Assembly (NCBI GenBank): GCA_041913505.1
Contig: JAYSFC010000015.1
Span: 1 to 40,674 of the forward strand
Origin: JAYSFC01 sp041913505
GTDB taxonomy: Bacteria > Pseudomonadota > Gammaproteobacteria > Burkholderiales > Burkholderiaceae_C
Direction of reading: 5' to 3'
Length of the DNA stretch: 40,674 nucleotides
The notes under the pieces were generated by a model. The model was not told the origin of the DNA. It saw only the letters and a list, made by a program, of their open reading frames with translations, and ran no database searches. A program made the translations under genes and the position numbers. Below, piece by piece: positions 14,836-23,291 of the stretch (position 1 is its first letter; each line of letters begins with the position of its first letter).

Positions 14836-15675
14836 TCAGGTCAGCAGTGTGGCCTGGATCTTGTTGGCCAGTTGCGCCACGGCGAGCGCGGCGGGGCAGC
14901 CCGGCGTGTTGAGCAGCAGCAGCTGGCGGCGCATCACGGCTTCGCGCACGGCGGTGTCGGCCGGAATGTCGCCCATGTGCAGCAGGCGCACGGGGCGGCC
15001 CGATTCGGTGGTCACGAAGCGGTCCAGCACCTGCTGGAGCTGGCTCGTGATGGCACGGCCGTCGCCCGGGCGCGCGGCTTGGTTGACCACCATGCGCACA
15101 TGCTGGCGCTTTTGCTGCGTAGCCAGCACCTTGATGGCGGCGTAGGCGTCGGTCAGCGACGTGGGCTCGGGCGTGGCCACGATGAGCACCTCGGAGGCCA
15201 GCGACACCGAGAACAGCACCACATCGGAGATGCCTGCGCCTGTGTCGAGCAGCACCACGTCGTAGCGTGGGGCCAGCGTTTGCAGTACGTTGATGAATTC
15301 GTTGCGCACCTCGGGCGTGAGGCGCGAGTACTCCACCATGCCCGAGCCGGCCAGCAGCACCGAGAAGCCGCCAGGAGCGGTGATCACGGCATCCTCCAGC
15401 GAGGAGCGGCCCGTGAACACGTCGTGCAGGGTGACCTTGGGGTGCAGGTTCAGCACCACGTCGAGGTTGGCCAGGCCCAGGTCGGCGTCGAGCACCAGCA
15501 CCTTGAGTCCGTGGCGCGTCAGGGCGGCAGCCAGGTTGGCCGAAACGAAAGTCTTGCCCACGCCGCCCTTGCCGCTGGTGACGGCAATGATGCGTGCGCC
15601 ACCGGCAGGCGCCTGCGAGTTGGGCGCGACCGGAGCGGTGGTGGTCGGGGGTTGGGGGGACAGCGCGTCGCTCAT
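14836..15675 (-). CDS. FlhG/FleN/MinD-like ParA-type ATPase
   Basis: 279 residues. A Pro/Ala/Thr-rich start of about 25 residues precedes the deviant Walker A motif SGKGGVGKT (Lys36 and Lys41) and the second signature DADLGLANLDVVLNL (63-77), which favours the FlhG/FleN (YlxH) group over chromosomal ParA. LLDTGAGISD gives Walker B. FlhG-type ATPases set flagellar number or position and, in Pseudomonas, work with the c-di-GMP-binding regulator FleQ. No flhF or other flagellar gene is in the window; the gene lies 11 bp after a GGDEF gene, suggesting polar-organisation or biofilm signalling. There is no clear membrane-targeting amphipathic C-terminal helix like that of MinD. Confidence 0.85.
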   Translation of the reverse strand: MSDALSPQPPTTTAPVAPNSQAPAGGARIIAVTSGKGGVGKTFVSANLAAALTRHGLKVLVLDADLGLANLDVVLNLHPKVTLHDVFTGRSSLEDAVITAPGGFSVLLAGSGMVEYSRLTPEVRNEFINVLQTLAPRYDVVLLDTGAGISDVVLFSVSLASEVLIVATPEPTSLTDAYAAIKVLATQQKRQHVRMVVNQAARPGDGRAITSQLQQVLDRFVTTESGRPVRLLHMGDIPADTAVREAVMRRQLLLLNTPGCPAALAVAQLANKIQATLLT

Positions 15676-15686
15676 CTCGATAGCTT

Positions 15687-16454
15687 TCAGTAGACGCTGC
15701 CTGTTGGGTCGAGCGGCGGAAGGTCGCCCCAGCTGGAGGGCGAGTACAGGGGGCCGAACAACAGGCTCTTTTCTTCGGCGCTCACGGTACTGTCGGGTTG
15801 CTCCTCGATGCTGACACGGTTGCGCCCGGCCATCTTGGCGCGGTAGAGCTGGTGGTCGGCGCGTTCAGTCCACAGCTGGGTGGTGCTGCGGATCCACTGC
15901 AATGCGAAGGCGCCGCCCACGCTCACGGAAATGTTGAGCTCCATGGCGGGAGAGATACGCACGGGCGTGGCCTCCACGGCGCGCCGCACGCGTTCGGCCA
16001 CCACTTTGCCAAAGGCGGCCTGGCAGGCTGGCAGCACCACGGCGAATTCCTCACCGCCGTAGCGCGCCACGGTGTCCATGGGCCGCACGCAGGCGCTGAG
16101 CGTGCGCGCTACCGATTGCAGGACCAGATCGCCCGCGAGGTGGCCGTAGGTGTCGTTCACCTTCTTGAAATTGTCGATGTCGAGCATCAACAGCAGGGCC
16201 GCCTCGCCCGAACGGGTCACGCGGTCGATCTCGCGCTCGAGCACCGTGCGGAAGTGGCGCCGATTGGCCAGCCCGGTCAAGGGGTCCTTGAGCGAGAGCT
16301 CGCACAGCCCATCGATCAGGCTCTGCAGGTAGTGCGTGGGCGAGTCATTGGGAATGGCGGCCTCGGCGCCGCCGGACTGCATGACCAAGGCATGCGCCGT
16401 GGCGAGCCGCAGGTCGCGCAGATAAACGTGTTGGTAGGCCGCGGGAGAAGTCAC
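15687..16454 (-). CDS. GGDEF diguanylate cyclase, short
   Basis: About 255 residues if the GTG at 16454 is used; the frame stays open to 16577, but that part overlaps the SulP gene. A TTG at 16463 and an ATG at 16382 are alternative starts, and no clear Shine-Dalgarno site decides. The first 80 residues are helical without membrane segments and the rest is a full GGDEF domain: LSLKDPLTGLANRRHF, GGEEF at 133-137 and an intact inhibitory RxxD site (RPMD, 124-127). It should make c-di-GMP in the cytoplasm. It lies between a SulP transporter (32 bp) and an FlhG-like ATPase (11 bp), so its output may serve that ATPase or a shared process. Confidence 0.9.
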   Translation of the reverse strand: MTSPAAYQHVYLRDLRLATAHALVMQSGGAEAAIPNDSPTHYLQSLIDGLCELSLKDPLTGLANRRHFRTVLEREIDRVTRSGEAALLLMLDIDNFKKVNDTYGHLAGDLVLQSVARTLSACVRPMDTVARYGGEEFAVVLPACQAAFGKVVAERVRRAVEATPVRISPAMELNISVSVGGAFALQWIRSTTQLWTERADHQLYRAKMAGRNRVSIEEQPDSTVSAEEKSLLFGPLYSPSSWGDLPPLDPTGSVY

Positions 16455-16485
16455 AAATTGCAACAGACAGGGTAGTGCGAGTTTA

Positions 16486-18180
16486 TCAGTCTCCCGAGTC
16501 CCGGGGAGGCTGGGAAACGCCTTGTTGCAGGGCTGCCAGCGCCTCGGCATCGGTGCGGTACATGGCAAGGTCGGCATGCGGCACGAGCGCGCCTGCGCGC
16601 TCCAGTACCTGCTGCACGGGCAGCTTCAGGCCGCTGATGTGCAGCGTGCCGCCGCGCTCGCGCACGAGGCCGCGCAGGCGCAGAAAGATCTCCACGCCCG
16701 TTACGTCGATGCGGTTGATCGGTTGGGCGAACAGGCAGACCTGGCGCACCTCGGGGTGGGTGGAAAGGTGCTCGGCCACATGGCGCTCGAGTGCGGTTGC
16801 GGAGGCGAAATCGAGTTCGGCGTCCATGCGTACGGCCAGCAGGTGTGGCGCCAGCGGCGGCAGTTGCCAGAGGTGGCGGTCGCGCAGGCTGCCGTCGGGA
16901 TGCAGGCCCACTTCGATGATGCGTGGGTGCAGGCGCTGGTAAAGAAAATGGCTCAGGTTCATCACCAGGCCCACGAGCACGCCCCAGTACAGGCGGGGCG
17001 CGGTGGCCAGCGTGAGCGCGAAGGTCACGCCGCCGATGAGGGCTTCCACGCGCGAAATCTTCCACAGGTGTAGCAGGCTCTTGGGCTTGATGAGGCTCGT
17101 CACGGCCGTCACCACCACGGCCGCCAGCACCGACTGCGGCACGTGGTAGAGCGCGGGCGTGAGCCACAGCAGCACCACGAGCACCAGCGCGACGGCGAAC
17201 AGCGTGGCCCAGCCACTCTTGGCGCCCGCGTAAAGGTTGATGGCCGAGCGCGAGAACGAGGCGCTCGTGGTGAAGCTGCCGCACAGGCCCGAGCTCATCT
17301 TGGCCAGGCCGTGGGCGATCAGGTCCTGGTTCTCGTTCCAGCGCGTGCCGCCGCGCTGGTGCTCAACCTTGGCGCTCGAGGCGGTTTCCAGGAAGCTCAC
17401 GAGTGTGATGACGAGCACGGGCATCAGCAGGCTGCCGAATTCATCCCACGACAACCAGCCAGGCCAGTACGGCACGGGCAGGCCGGCCGGCAAGGCGCCC
17501 ACGACGGCGCCGTCGGCGTCGGCGAAGCCCACGGCCCAGCTCAGCGCGCCCGCGAGCCCCACGACCACGATGGCCGTGGGAAAGGAGGGCCGCAGGCGCC
17601 GCGCAAGCATCAGCAGGGCCAGGCTGCCCAGGCCGAAGGCTGCCGCGGTGCCGTTGAAATGGTGCGGCGACGGGCTCGAGGCCACCGCGTTCCAGGTGGT
17701 GCGCAGTCCCAGCAGCGCAGGCAGTTGCGACCCGAGAATCAGCAGGGCTGCGGCCTGCGTGAACCCGTTGAGCACGGGCGATGTCACGAGGTTGAGCAGC
17801 CAGCCAAAGCGCACGATGCCCAGCACCATCTGCAGCAGGCCCGACAGCAGCGCCATCCAGGCGGCCAGCGCGACCCAGTGGGCGCTTCCGGGATCGGCCA
17901 GGCCCGTGAGTGAGGCGCCGATGAGCAGACTTGTAAGGGCCGTGGGCCCCACGCCCAGGCGCGTGGACGAACTCCACAGTACGGCCACAAAGGCCGGCAC
18001 GAGCGAGGCGTAGATGCCCGTGATCAGCGGCATGCCGGCCAGCGCCGCATAGGCCACGCCCTGGGGGACCAGCATGAGCCCGACGGTCATGCCGGCCCAG
18101 AACTCGCCTTGCAGAAGGGCCCGGTCGGGGCGAGGCCAGGCGAGGAACGGAAACCAGCGGGTGAGGGACGGGTGCAGCAT
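16486..18180 (-). CDS. SulP-family anion transporter with STAS domain
   Basis: About 564 residues from the ATG at 18180 (a GTG at 18195 is in frame). The SulP core with 10 or more hydrophobic segments begins GMTVGLMLVPQGVAYAALAG; downstream are SFTTSASFSRSAINL and a long membrane stretch. The last 130 residues form a STAS domain with the AQPINRIDVTGVEIF pattern. SulP proteins carry sulfate, bicarbonate or dicarboxylates; the sequence alone does not decide which. It is the first gene of the minus-strand unit SulP-GGDEF-ATPase-trhO. Confidence 0.92.
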   Translation of the reverse strand: MLHPSLTRWFPFLAWPRPDRALLQGEFWAGMTVGLMLVPQGVAYAALAGMPLITGIYASLVPAFVAVLWSSSTRLGVGPTALTSLLIGASLTGLADPGSAHWVALAAWMALLSGLLQMVLGIVRFGWLLNLVTSPVLNGFTQAAALLILGSQLPALLGLRTTWNAVASSPSPHHFNGTAAAFGLGSLALLMLARRLRPSFPTAIVVVGLAGALSWAVGFADADGAVVGALPAGLPVPYWPGWLSWDEFGSLLMPVLVITLVSFLETASSAKVEHQRGGTRWNENQDLIAHGLAKMSSGLCGSFTTSASFSRSAINLYAGAKSGWATLFAVALVLVVLLWLTPALYHVPQSVLAAVVVTAVTSLIKPKSLLHLWKISRVEALIGGVTFALTLATAPRLYWGVLVGLVMNLSHFLYQRLHPRIIEVGLHPDGSLRDRHLWQLPPLAPHLLAVRMDAELDFASATALERHVAEHLSTHPEVRQVCLFAQPINRIDVTGVEIFLRLRGLVRERGGTLHISGLKLPVQQVLERAGALVPHADLAMYRTDAEALAALQQGVSQPPRDSGD

Positions 18181-18308
18181 GGAGCCGATTGTCACGCCTG
18201 CGGGCTGGGGCCTGCTGGTACTCGGGCTCTGTGGTGCGCGTGGAGCGCGTCGGCCCTGTCCTACAGCAGCTTCGGTGCCGTCCGACCTGTGCTCGCCATG
18301 GGGGTCTC

Positions 18309-18314
18309 TACAGT
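18309..18314 (+). promoter_or_regulatory. Putative -10 box of the BON lipoprotein gene
   Basis: TACAGT within CTCTACAGTCC lies 35 bp before the start codon and ahead of the AAGGAG ribosome site at 18335-18340. A good -35 hexamer is not obvious. The same CTACAGT core precedes the first pirin gene. Confidence 0.4.
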
Positions 18315-18348
18315 CCGGACATCGGATTCAACCCAAGGAGTGACCTGC

Positions 18349-18864
18349 ATGAATGCCCATCGCCAGACCCAACGCATCGTGAGCTTCCTGGCCGTCAGTG
18401 CCCTGGCCTTTGGCCTGGCCGCCTGTGGCAAGAAGCCCGAGGAACAGACCGTTGGGCAAAAGCTCGATGCCGCCGTCGAGAAGACCGAGCAGGCCGCAGC
18501 CGATGCGCAGCGCAAGGCCCAGGAGGCCGTGCAATCCACCACCGCCAAGGTGGAGGAGGGCGCGTCCAAGGTCGAAGCCGCGGCACAAAATGCGGCCCAG
18601 AGCGCGGGAGACGCGGCCAAGCAGGCTGCTGGTGCCGCCCTGGGCGCTGCGGATGATGCCGCGATCACGGCCCAGGTGTCCGCAGGCCTGGCCAAGGACC
18701 CTGATCTGAGCGCGCTCAAGATCGATGTGGAGGTCAAGGCTGGCGTAGTCACGCTCAGTGGCCCGGCTCCCACGGCCAAGGCCAAGGAGCGCGCCGCCGA
18801 GATTGCCAAGGCCGTCAAGGGCGTGGGCGCAGTGAACAACCACCTCGTCGTGAAGGCTGGCTGA
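18349..18864 (+). CDS. BON-domain lipoprotein with LEA-like helical repeat
   Basis: 171 residues from the ATG at 18349, with AAGGAG nine bases upstream. The signal peptide ends in the lipobox LAAC with Cys26 as the lipidation site, so the mature protein should be anchored in an envelope membrane facing the periplasm. Residues about 35-97 are an Ala/Lys/Glu-rich helix with 11-residue-like periodicity (such as AAQNAAQSAGDAAKQAAG), reminiscent of LEA-type desiccation proteins. Residues about 100-170 form one BON domain (LKIDVEVKAGVVTLSG), related to OsmY-type envelope-stress proteins. A role in osmotic or envelope stress is likely but not shown. Confidence 0.88.
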   Translation: MNAHRQTQRIVSFLAVSALAFGLAACGKKPEEQTVGQKLDAAVEKTEQAAADAQRKAQEAVQSTTAKVEEGASKVEAAAQNAAQSAGDAAKQAAGAALGAADDAAITAQVSAGLAKDPDLSALKIDVEVKAGVVTLSGPAPTAKAKERAAEIAKAVKGVGAVNNHLVVKAG

Positions 18865-18948
18865 CCTGCACGACCCGGTTCGCGCGGCGCATTGCGCGCT
18901 GCCGCGTGGGGCCGCACGTTGGCGGCGGTCCCACGCTACCATCGTGGA

Positions 18949-20181
18949 ATGAACGATTCCGTCCACGACCTCGCCACCCGCATCGTCCACCACGAATACA
19001 CCCCGCCCGCCGGCTTCATGGCGCCTCAGCCGGGCGTCTTCAAGGCTTCCACCGTTATCTTTCCGAATGTTGCCGCGATGCGCGCGCGCGAGTGGAAGGA
19101 CAAAAGCAGCTACACCTACGGTCTGCACGGTACCCCCACCACGTACCAGCTCGAGGAGCGGTTGTGCACGCTCGAGGGCGGCCTGCAGTGCCTGCTCGTG
19201 CCCAGCGGCCTCGCGGCCATCGCCACGGTGGCGCTTGCGCTGTTACGGGCGGGCGATGAGGTGCTGATCCCCGACAACGCCTATGGCCCCAACAAGGCGC
19301 TGGCCGAGGTGGAGCTCAAGCACTATGGCATCCGCCATGTGCTGTACGACGCGCTGGATCCGGCCGATCTGGCCGCCAAGATCACGCCCGCCACGCGGCT
19401 CGTGTGGCTGGAGGCGCCGGGCTCCGTCACGCTCGAATTCCCCGATCTGCGCGAGATGGTGCGCATCTGCCGTGAGCGCGGCGTGACCACGGCGCTCGAC
19501 AACACATGGGGCGCGGGCCTGGCCTTCGCGCCGTTCGACCTTCTTGGCGACGGCAGTGGCAGTCTGGCGGTGGACATCTCGGCCCACGCGCTCACCAAGT
19601 ACCCGAGTGGCGGCGGCGATGTGCTCATGGGCAGCATCGTCACGCGCGACGAACCGCTGCATCTCAAGATCAAGCTCACCCACATGCGCCTGGGCCTGGG
19701 CGTGGGCGCCAACGACGTGGAGGCCGTGCTGCGTGCGCTGCCCAGCGTGGGCTTGCGCTACCGTGCGCACGACATCGCGGCGCGCGAGCTCGCGCAGTGG
19801 ATGGGCACGCAGGGCGCAGTCGCTCAGGTGCTGCACCCCGCGTTGGCGGGCTCACCGGGCTACGAGCACTGGAAGGCGCTGTGCGGCGGTGCCAACCAGG
19901 GCGATGGCGCGGCCGCGGGCCTGTTCAGTGTGGTGATCGCCCCGCGCTACACGCAGGCGCAAGTGGACCGGTTCTGCGACAGCCTGCGGCTGTTCAAGCT
20001 CGGCTACAGCTGGGGTGGGCCGATGAGTCTGGTGGTGCCCTACGACCTGCCCGCGATGCGCAAGTGCGCCACGCCGCAGCTGCAGCCTGGCACGTTGGTG
20101 CGCTTTTCGGTGGGGCTGGAGGGCGTGGAGGACCTGCGCCGTGACTTGGCGCAGGCGCTGGCGGCGGCCTTCCCCGCCTGA
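18949..20181 (+). CDS. metC: Cystathionine beta-lyase (Cys/Met metabolism PLP enzyme)
   Basis: 410 residues. The PLP-binding lysine is Lys217 in SAHALTKYPSGG. Other family motifs are TYGLHGTPTTYQLEERL and LVPSGLAAIATV. MetC splits cystathionine into homocysteine, pyruvate and ammonia in methionine synthesis; related lyases of the same fold (gamma-synthase, methionine gamma-lyase) cannot be fully excluded, but SSYTYG and the WGAGLAF segment favour the beta-lyase. The start at 18949 has no ribosome site, and a TACCAT hexamer lies only 7 bp upstream (18937-18942), which would fit a leaderless transcript. It does not seem to share an operon with the lipoprotein gene. Confidence 0.9.
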   Translation: MNDSVHDLATRIVHHEYTPPAGFMAPQPGVFKASTVIFPNVAAMRAREWKDKSSYTYGLHGTPTTYQLEERLCTLEGGLQCLLVPSGLAAIATVALALLRAGDEVLIPDNAYGPNKALAEVELKHYGIRHVLYDALDPADLAAKITPATRLVWLEAPGSVTLEFPDLREMVRICRERGVTTALDNTWGAGLAFAPFDLLGDGSGSLAVDISAHALTKYPSGGGDVLMGSIVTRDEPLHLKIKLTHMRLGLGVGANDVEAVLRALPSVGLRYRAHDIAARELAQWMGTQGAVAQVLHPALAGSPGYEHWKALCGGANQGDGAAAGLFSVVIAPRYTQAQVDRFCDSLRLFKLGYSWGGPMSLVVPYDLPAMRKCATPQLQPGTLVRFSVGLEGVEDLRRDLAQALAAAFPA

Positions 20182-20294
20182 TCCATCGGCGCCTTTAGGC
20201 GGCGTGGGGGTGGTAGTTTCCTTGATGGCCCGGGGTATGCGTGGCGGTTAAGGTGGTGGCAACACCACTGCCGTCGCGATGCCGATCCGCCGCC

Positions 20295-21119
20295 ATGACC
20301 GACTCCCCCGCGTCAGAACCTACCGCTACACGCACCACGCCGCCGGTGCTGCGGCCTTTGGGCTGGAAAGACCCGTTCCGCTGGCTTGCGGATGGCCTGC
20401 GCGACATGGTCAACGCACCGGGCATCGCCTCGTTCTACGGCGTCTGCTTCTGGCTCATGGCGCTGGTGCTGAGCTGGGTGTTTCGTGCGCGGCCTGAATA
20501 CACCATGTCGATCGCGAGCGGCTGCCTGCTCGTGGGGCCGTTTCTGGCGATGGGGCTTTACGACACCAGCAGGCGCCGTGAGGCAGGGCTGGCGCCTGAC
20601 CTGGGGGAGTCCATCACCTGCTGGGACCGGCACATGGGCAGTATGGGCATGCTGGTGCTGGTGCTTGTCGTGCTGGAGCTGCTGTGGGGACGTGCTTCGC
20701 TGGTGGTGTTTGCGGTGTTCTTCAACACCGGCATGCCGTCCACCACGGGTGTGGTACAGGCGGTGTTCAACCCCGAGAACTGGGAGTTCGTGGCCGTGTA
20801 CATGGTCGTCGGTGGCGCGTTCGCTGCGCTGGTGTTCTCGAGCACCGTGGTGTCGATCCCGATGATTCTCGACCGCGATACCGATGCACTCACGGCGGGT
20901 ATCACGAGCATGCGCGTGGTATTCGAGAACCCGGGCGTCATGCTGCTGTGGGGCGTGCTCATCACGGCGCTCGTGGCGTTCTCGCTCTGGGTTTGGGGAG
21001 CCGGGCTGCTCGTCGTAGGGCCCGTGCTGGGTTATGCGAGCTGGTACGCCTACCGCGCCGCACTGGTGCCTCTTCCCGCTGTGCCGGAGCCGGGGCCCGA
21101 AGCGGGCTGCGGGGGTTAG
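20295..21119 (+). CDS. DUF2189 integral membrane protein
   Basis: 274 residues from the ATG at 20295; the frame is open further up but without a likely start. Six hydrophobic segments are visible, with the family-type start RPLGWKDPFRWLADGLRD, followed by SGCLLVGPFLAMGLYDTSRR and a later SIPMILDRDTDALTAG motif. These match the DUF2189 family of proteobacterial membrane proteins, whose function is unknown; it is often encoded near cytochrome oxidase genes, but not here. Its stop overlaps that of the convergent aminotransferase gene by three bases. Confidence 0.85.
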   Translation: MTDSPASEPTATRTTPPVLRPLGWKDPFRWLADGLRDMVNAPGIASFYGVCFWLMALVLSWVFRARPEYTMSIASGCLLVGPFLAMGLYDTSRRREAGLAPDLGESITCWDRHMGSMGMLVLVLVVLELLWGRASLVVFAVFFNTGMPSTTGVVQAVFNPENWEFVAVYMVVGGAFAALVFSSTVVSIPMILDRDTDALTAGITSMRVVFENPGVMLLWGVLITALVAFSLWVWGAGLLVVGPVLGYASWYAYRAALVPLPAVPEPGPEAGCGG

Positions 21120-22285
21120 AGCTTACGCAGCCGCGTCAGTGCCGCGCGCAGGGTTTCGTCTTGCTTGGCGAAGCAAAAGCGCACTACGTGCTGGTCAAAC
21201 CCGTTGCCGTAGAAGGCCGACAGTGGAATCGCGGCGACGCCGATTTCGCGCGTGAGCCATTGGCAGAAATCGGCCTCGCTGAGATCGCTTACGGCCGAGA
21301 TGTCCACGCACTGGAAGTAGCTGCCCGTGCTGGGCAGCAGCTTCAGGCGCGAGCCCTCGAGCCCTTGGCGGAACAGGTCGCGCTTGGCCTGGTAGAAAGC
21401 CGGCAACTGCAGGTAGGGGGCTGGGTCCAGCAGGTACTCGGCCAGGCCGTGCTGCATGGGCGTGTTCACGGTGAACACGTTGAACTGGTGCACCTTGCGG
21501 AACTCGGCCGTGAGCGCGGCGGGCGCGGCCACGGTGCCCACCTTCCAACCCGTCACGTGGAAGGTCTTGCCGAAGCTCGAAACGATGAACGCACGCGCCG
21601 CCAGGCCCGGAAAGCGCGCAGCGCTCTGGTGCTCAGCGCCGTCGAAGACCATGTGCTCGTACACCTCGTCGCTGATGAGCAGAACATCGGTGGGGTCAAG
21701 TAGCTCCTCCAGCGTGCGCATGTCTTCGGCGCTCCATACGGAGGCGCTGGGGTTGTGCGGTGTGTTGATGAGCAGCAGCCGCGTGCGCGGCGTGATTGCG
21801 GCGGCGATCTTGGCGAAATCGGGGCGGAAGCTGCCAGGGGTGAGCGGCACGCGCACGACCACGCCGCCCGCCAGTTCGATGTTGGGCACGTAGCTGTCGT
21901 AGCAGGGCTCGAGCACGATGACCTCATCGCCAGGCTGCACTGTGGCGAGGATGGCCGTGAGAATGGCTTGTGTGGCGCCTGCCGTGATGGTGATCTCGGC
22001 GTTGGCGTCATACCTGCGGCCATGGAGTGCTTCAATCTTTGAAGCAACCGCCTGGCGCAGCGCGGGCACTCCCGCCATGGGCGGGTACTGGTTGTGGCCA
22101 GCCTGCATGGCGCGGGTGACGGCGTCCACCAGGGCCGGGTCACAGTGAAAATCAGGGAAGCCCTGGCCGAGGTTCACGGCGCCGTGTTCTGCCGCAAGGG
22201 CCGACATCACGGTGAAGATAGTGGTGCCCACGTGGGGCAGGCGGCTCGGGAAGGCGGGTGTGCGGGGGGCTGCGGCGAGGGTCAT
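21116..22285 (-). CDS. ybdL: Methionine aminotransferase, YbdL-type (PLP fold I)
   Basis: 389 residues, closely resembling E. coli YbdL along its whole length (for example GTTIFTVMSALA, GFPDF, NTPHNPSASVW, ISDEVYEH, and FCFAKQDETL near the end). The PLP lysine is Lys240 in SSFGKTFHVTGWKVG, with Asn178, Asp206 and Tyr209 as cofactor contacts. It transaminates methionine and aromatic amino acids with 2-oxo acids such as 2-oxo-4-methylthiobutanoate, a step of methionine salvage. It is the last gene of the lptF-lptG-cbiX-cysB series, 21 bp after cysB, which fits a sulfur amino acid role. Confidence 0.9.
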   Translation of the reverse strand: MTLAAAPRTPAFPSRLPHVGTTIFTVMSALAAEHGAVNLGQGFPDFHCDPALVDAVTRAMQAGHNQYPPMAGVPALRQAVASKIEALHGRRYDANAEITITAGATQAILTAILATVQPGDEVIVLEPCYDSYVPNIELAGGVVVRVPLTPGSFRPDFAKIAAAITPRTRLLLINTPHNPSASVWSAEDMRTLEELLDPTDVLLISDEVYEHMVFDGAEHQSAARFPGLAARAFIVSSFGKTFHVTGWKVGTVAAPAALTAEFRKVHQFNVFTVNTPMQHGLAEYLLDPAPYLQLPAFYQAKRDLFRQGLEGSRLKLLPSTGSYFQCVDISAVSDLSEADFCQWLTREIGVAAIPLSAFYGNGFDQHVVRFCFAKQDETLRAALTRLRKL

Positions 22286-22306
22286 GGTGCCAACGGAATG
22301 CGGGGA

Positions 22307-23248
22307 TCAGAGTTCGTAGTCGTTCACATGCCCGGTCATGGCGCGGGCGATCAGTTCGCGATTCAGGCGGTCGCTGAGCAGCTCGGCGAACCGATAGACG
22401 AAATTGCGCAGGTAGGCACCGCGCTTGAAGGCCACGCGGGCCACGCTCTGGCCGAATAGATGGCCTACGGGGCGCACCACGAGGTCGCCCACGGGGTCGT
22501 CGCGCATGGCCATTTCGGCCACGATGCCGATGCCCAGGCCCAGGCGGACATAGGTCTTGATCACGTCGGAGTCGATGGCTTCGAGCACGATGCGCGGCTG
22601 CATGCGGCGCGTGGCGAAAGCCTGGTCGATCTTGCCGCGGCCGGTGAACGAGGGGTGGTAGGTGATGAGCGCTTCGTGCGCGATATCCTCCAGGCCCACG
22701 CGCTCCTTTTGTGTCAGTGGGTGGCCGGCGGGCAGCACCAGCACGTGCTGCCATTCGTAGCAGGGCAGGGTCACGAGGTCGGGGTATTCGGCCAGCGATT
22801 CGGTGGCCATGCCGATCTCGGCCACCTCGTCGATCACCATGCGTGCCACCTCGTGCGGCGTAGCCTGGTGCAGGCTGATGGTGACCTTGGGGTAGGCCTC
22901 GCGCAGCCGTGCCACGGGCATGGGCAGCACATAGCGGGCCTGCGTGTGCGTGGTGGCGATGGAGAGCGTGCCGCTGTCCTGCGCACTGAATTGCTCGCCG
23001 ATGCGCTTCAAGTTGCCCACTTCGCGCATGATGAGCTCAATGCTCTTGAGCACGTGCTGGCCCGGCTCGGTGATGCGCTTGAGCCGCTTGCCATGCCGTG
23101 CGAAGATGTCCACGCCCAACTCGTCTTCCAACTCGATGATGGCCTTGGACACCCCGGGCTGCGAGGTATGCAGCGCCTTGGCAGCCTCGGTCAGGTTCAG
23201 GTTGCGGCGTGCGGCTTCCTGGACGAAGCGGAATTGGTGCAGATTCAT
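22307..23248 (-). CDS. cysB: CysB-type LysR regulator of sulfur assimilation
   Basis: 313 residues. The N-terminus MNLHQFRFVQEA with LNLTEAAKALHTSQPGVSKAI is typical of the CysB/Cbl branch of LysR regulators, and the effector domain has TTHTQARYVLP, the CysB sulfate/N-acetylserine pocket motif. CysB activates sulfate uptake and reduction genes under sulfur limitation in response to N-acetylserine. Its neighbours cbiX (siroheme) and the methionine aminotransferase are consistent with this. The gene has its own 43-bp upstream gap, with an interrupted dyad and a CATAAT hexamer, so it may be transcribed separately from cbiX. Confidence 0.92.
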   Translation of the reverse strand: MNLHQFRFVQEAARRNLNLTEAAKALHTSQPGVSKAIIELEDELGVDIFARHGKRLKRITEPGQHVLKSIELIMREVGNLKRIGEQFSAQDSGTLSIATTHTQARYVLPMPVARLREAYPKVTISLHQATPHEVARMVIDEVAEIGMATESLAEYPDLVTLPCYEWQHVLVLPAGHPLTQKERVGLEDIAHEALITYHPSFTGRGKIDQAFATRRMQPRIVLEAIDSDVIKTYVRLGLGIGIVAEMAMRDDPVGDLVVRPVGHLFGQSVARVAFKRGAYLRNFVYRFAELLSDRLNRELIARAMTGHVNDYEL

Positions 23249-23255
23249 ATCTGAT

Positions 23256-23273
23256 TGCGGCTAAAAAGTCGCA
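23256..23273. promoter_or_regulatory. Dyad in the cysB upstream gap
   Basis: TGCGGCT-AAAA-AGTCGCA is a 7-bp dyad with one mismatch, placed 8 bp before the cysB start. A CATAAT sequence, possibly a -10 box on the minus strand, lies just upstream in the reading direction. Binding of CysB itself is a guess. Confidence 0.35.
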
Positions 23274-23291
23274 TCATTATGCTGCAGCAAT

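Noticed and set aside
20253..20268. Hairpin GTGGTG-GCAA-CACCAC before the DUF2189 gene
   Set aside because: A 6-bp stem without T-run; too weak to call as a regulatory site.
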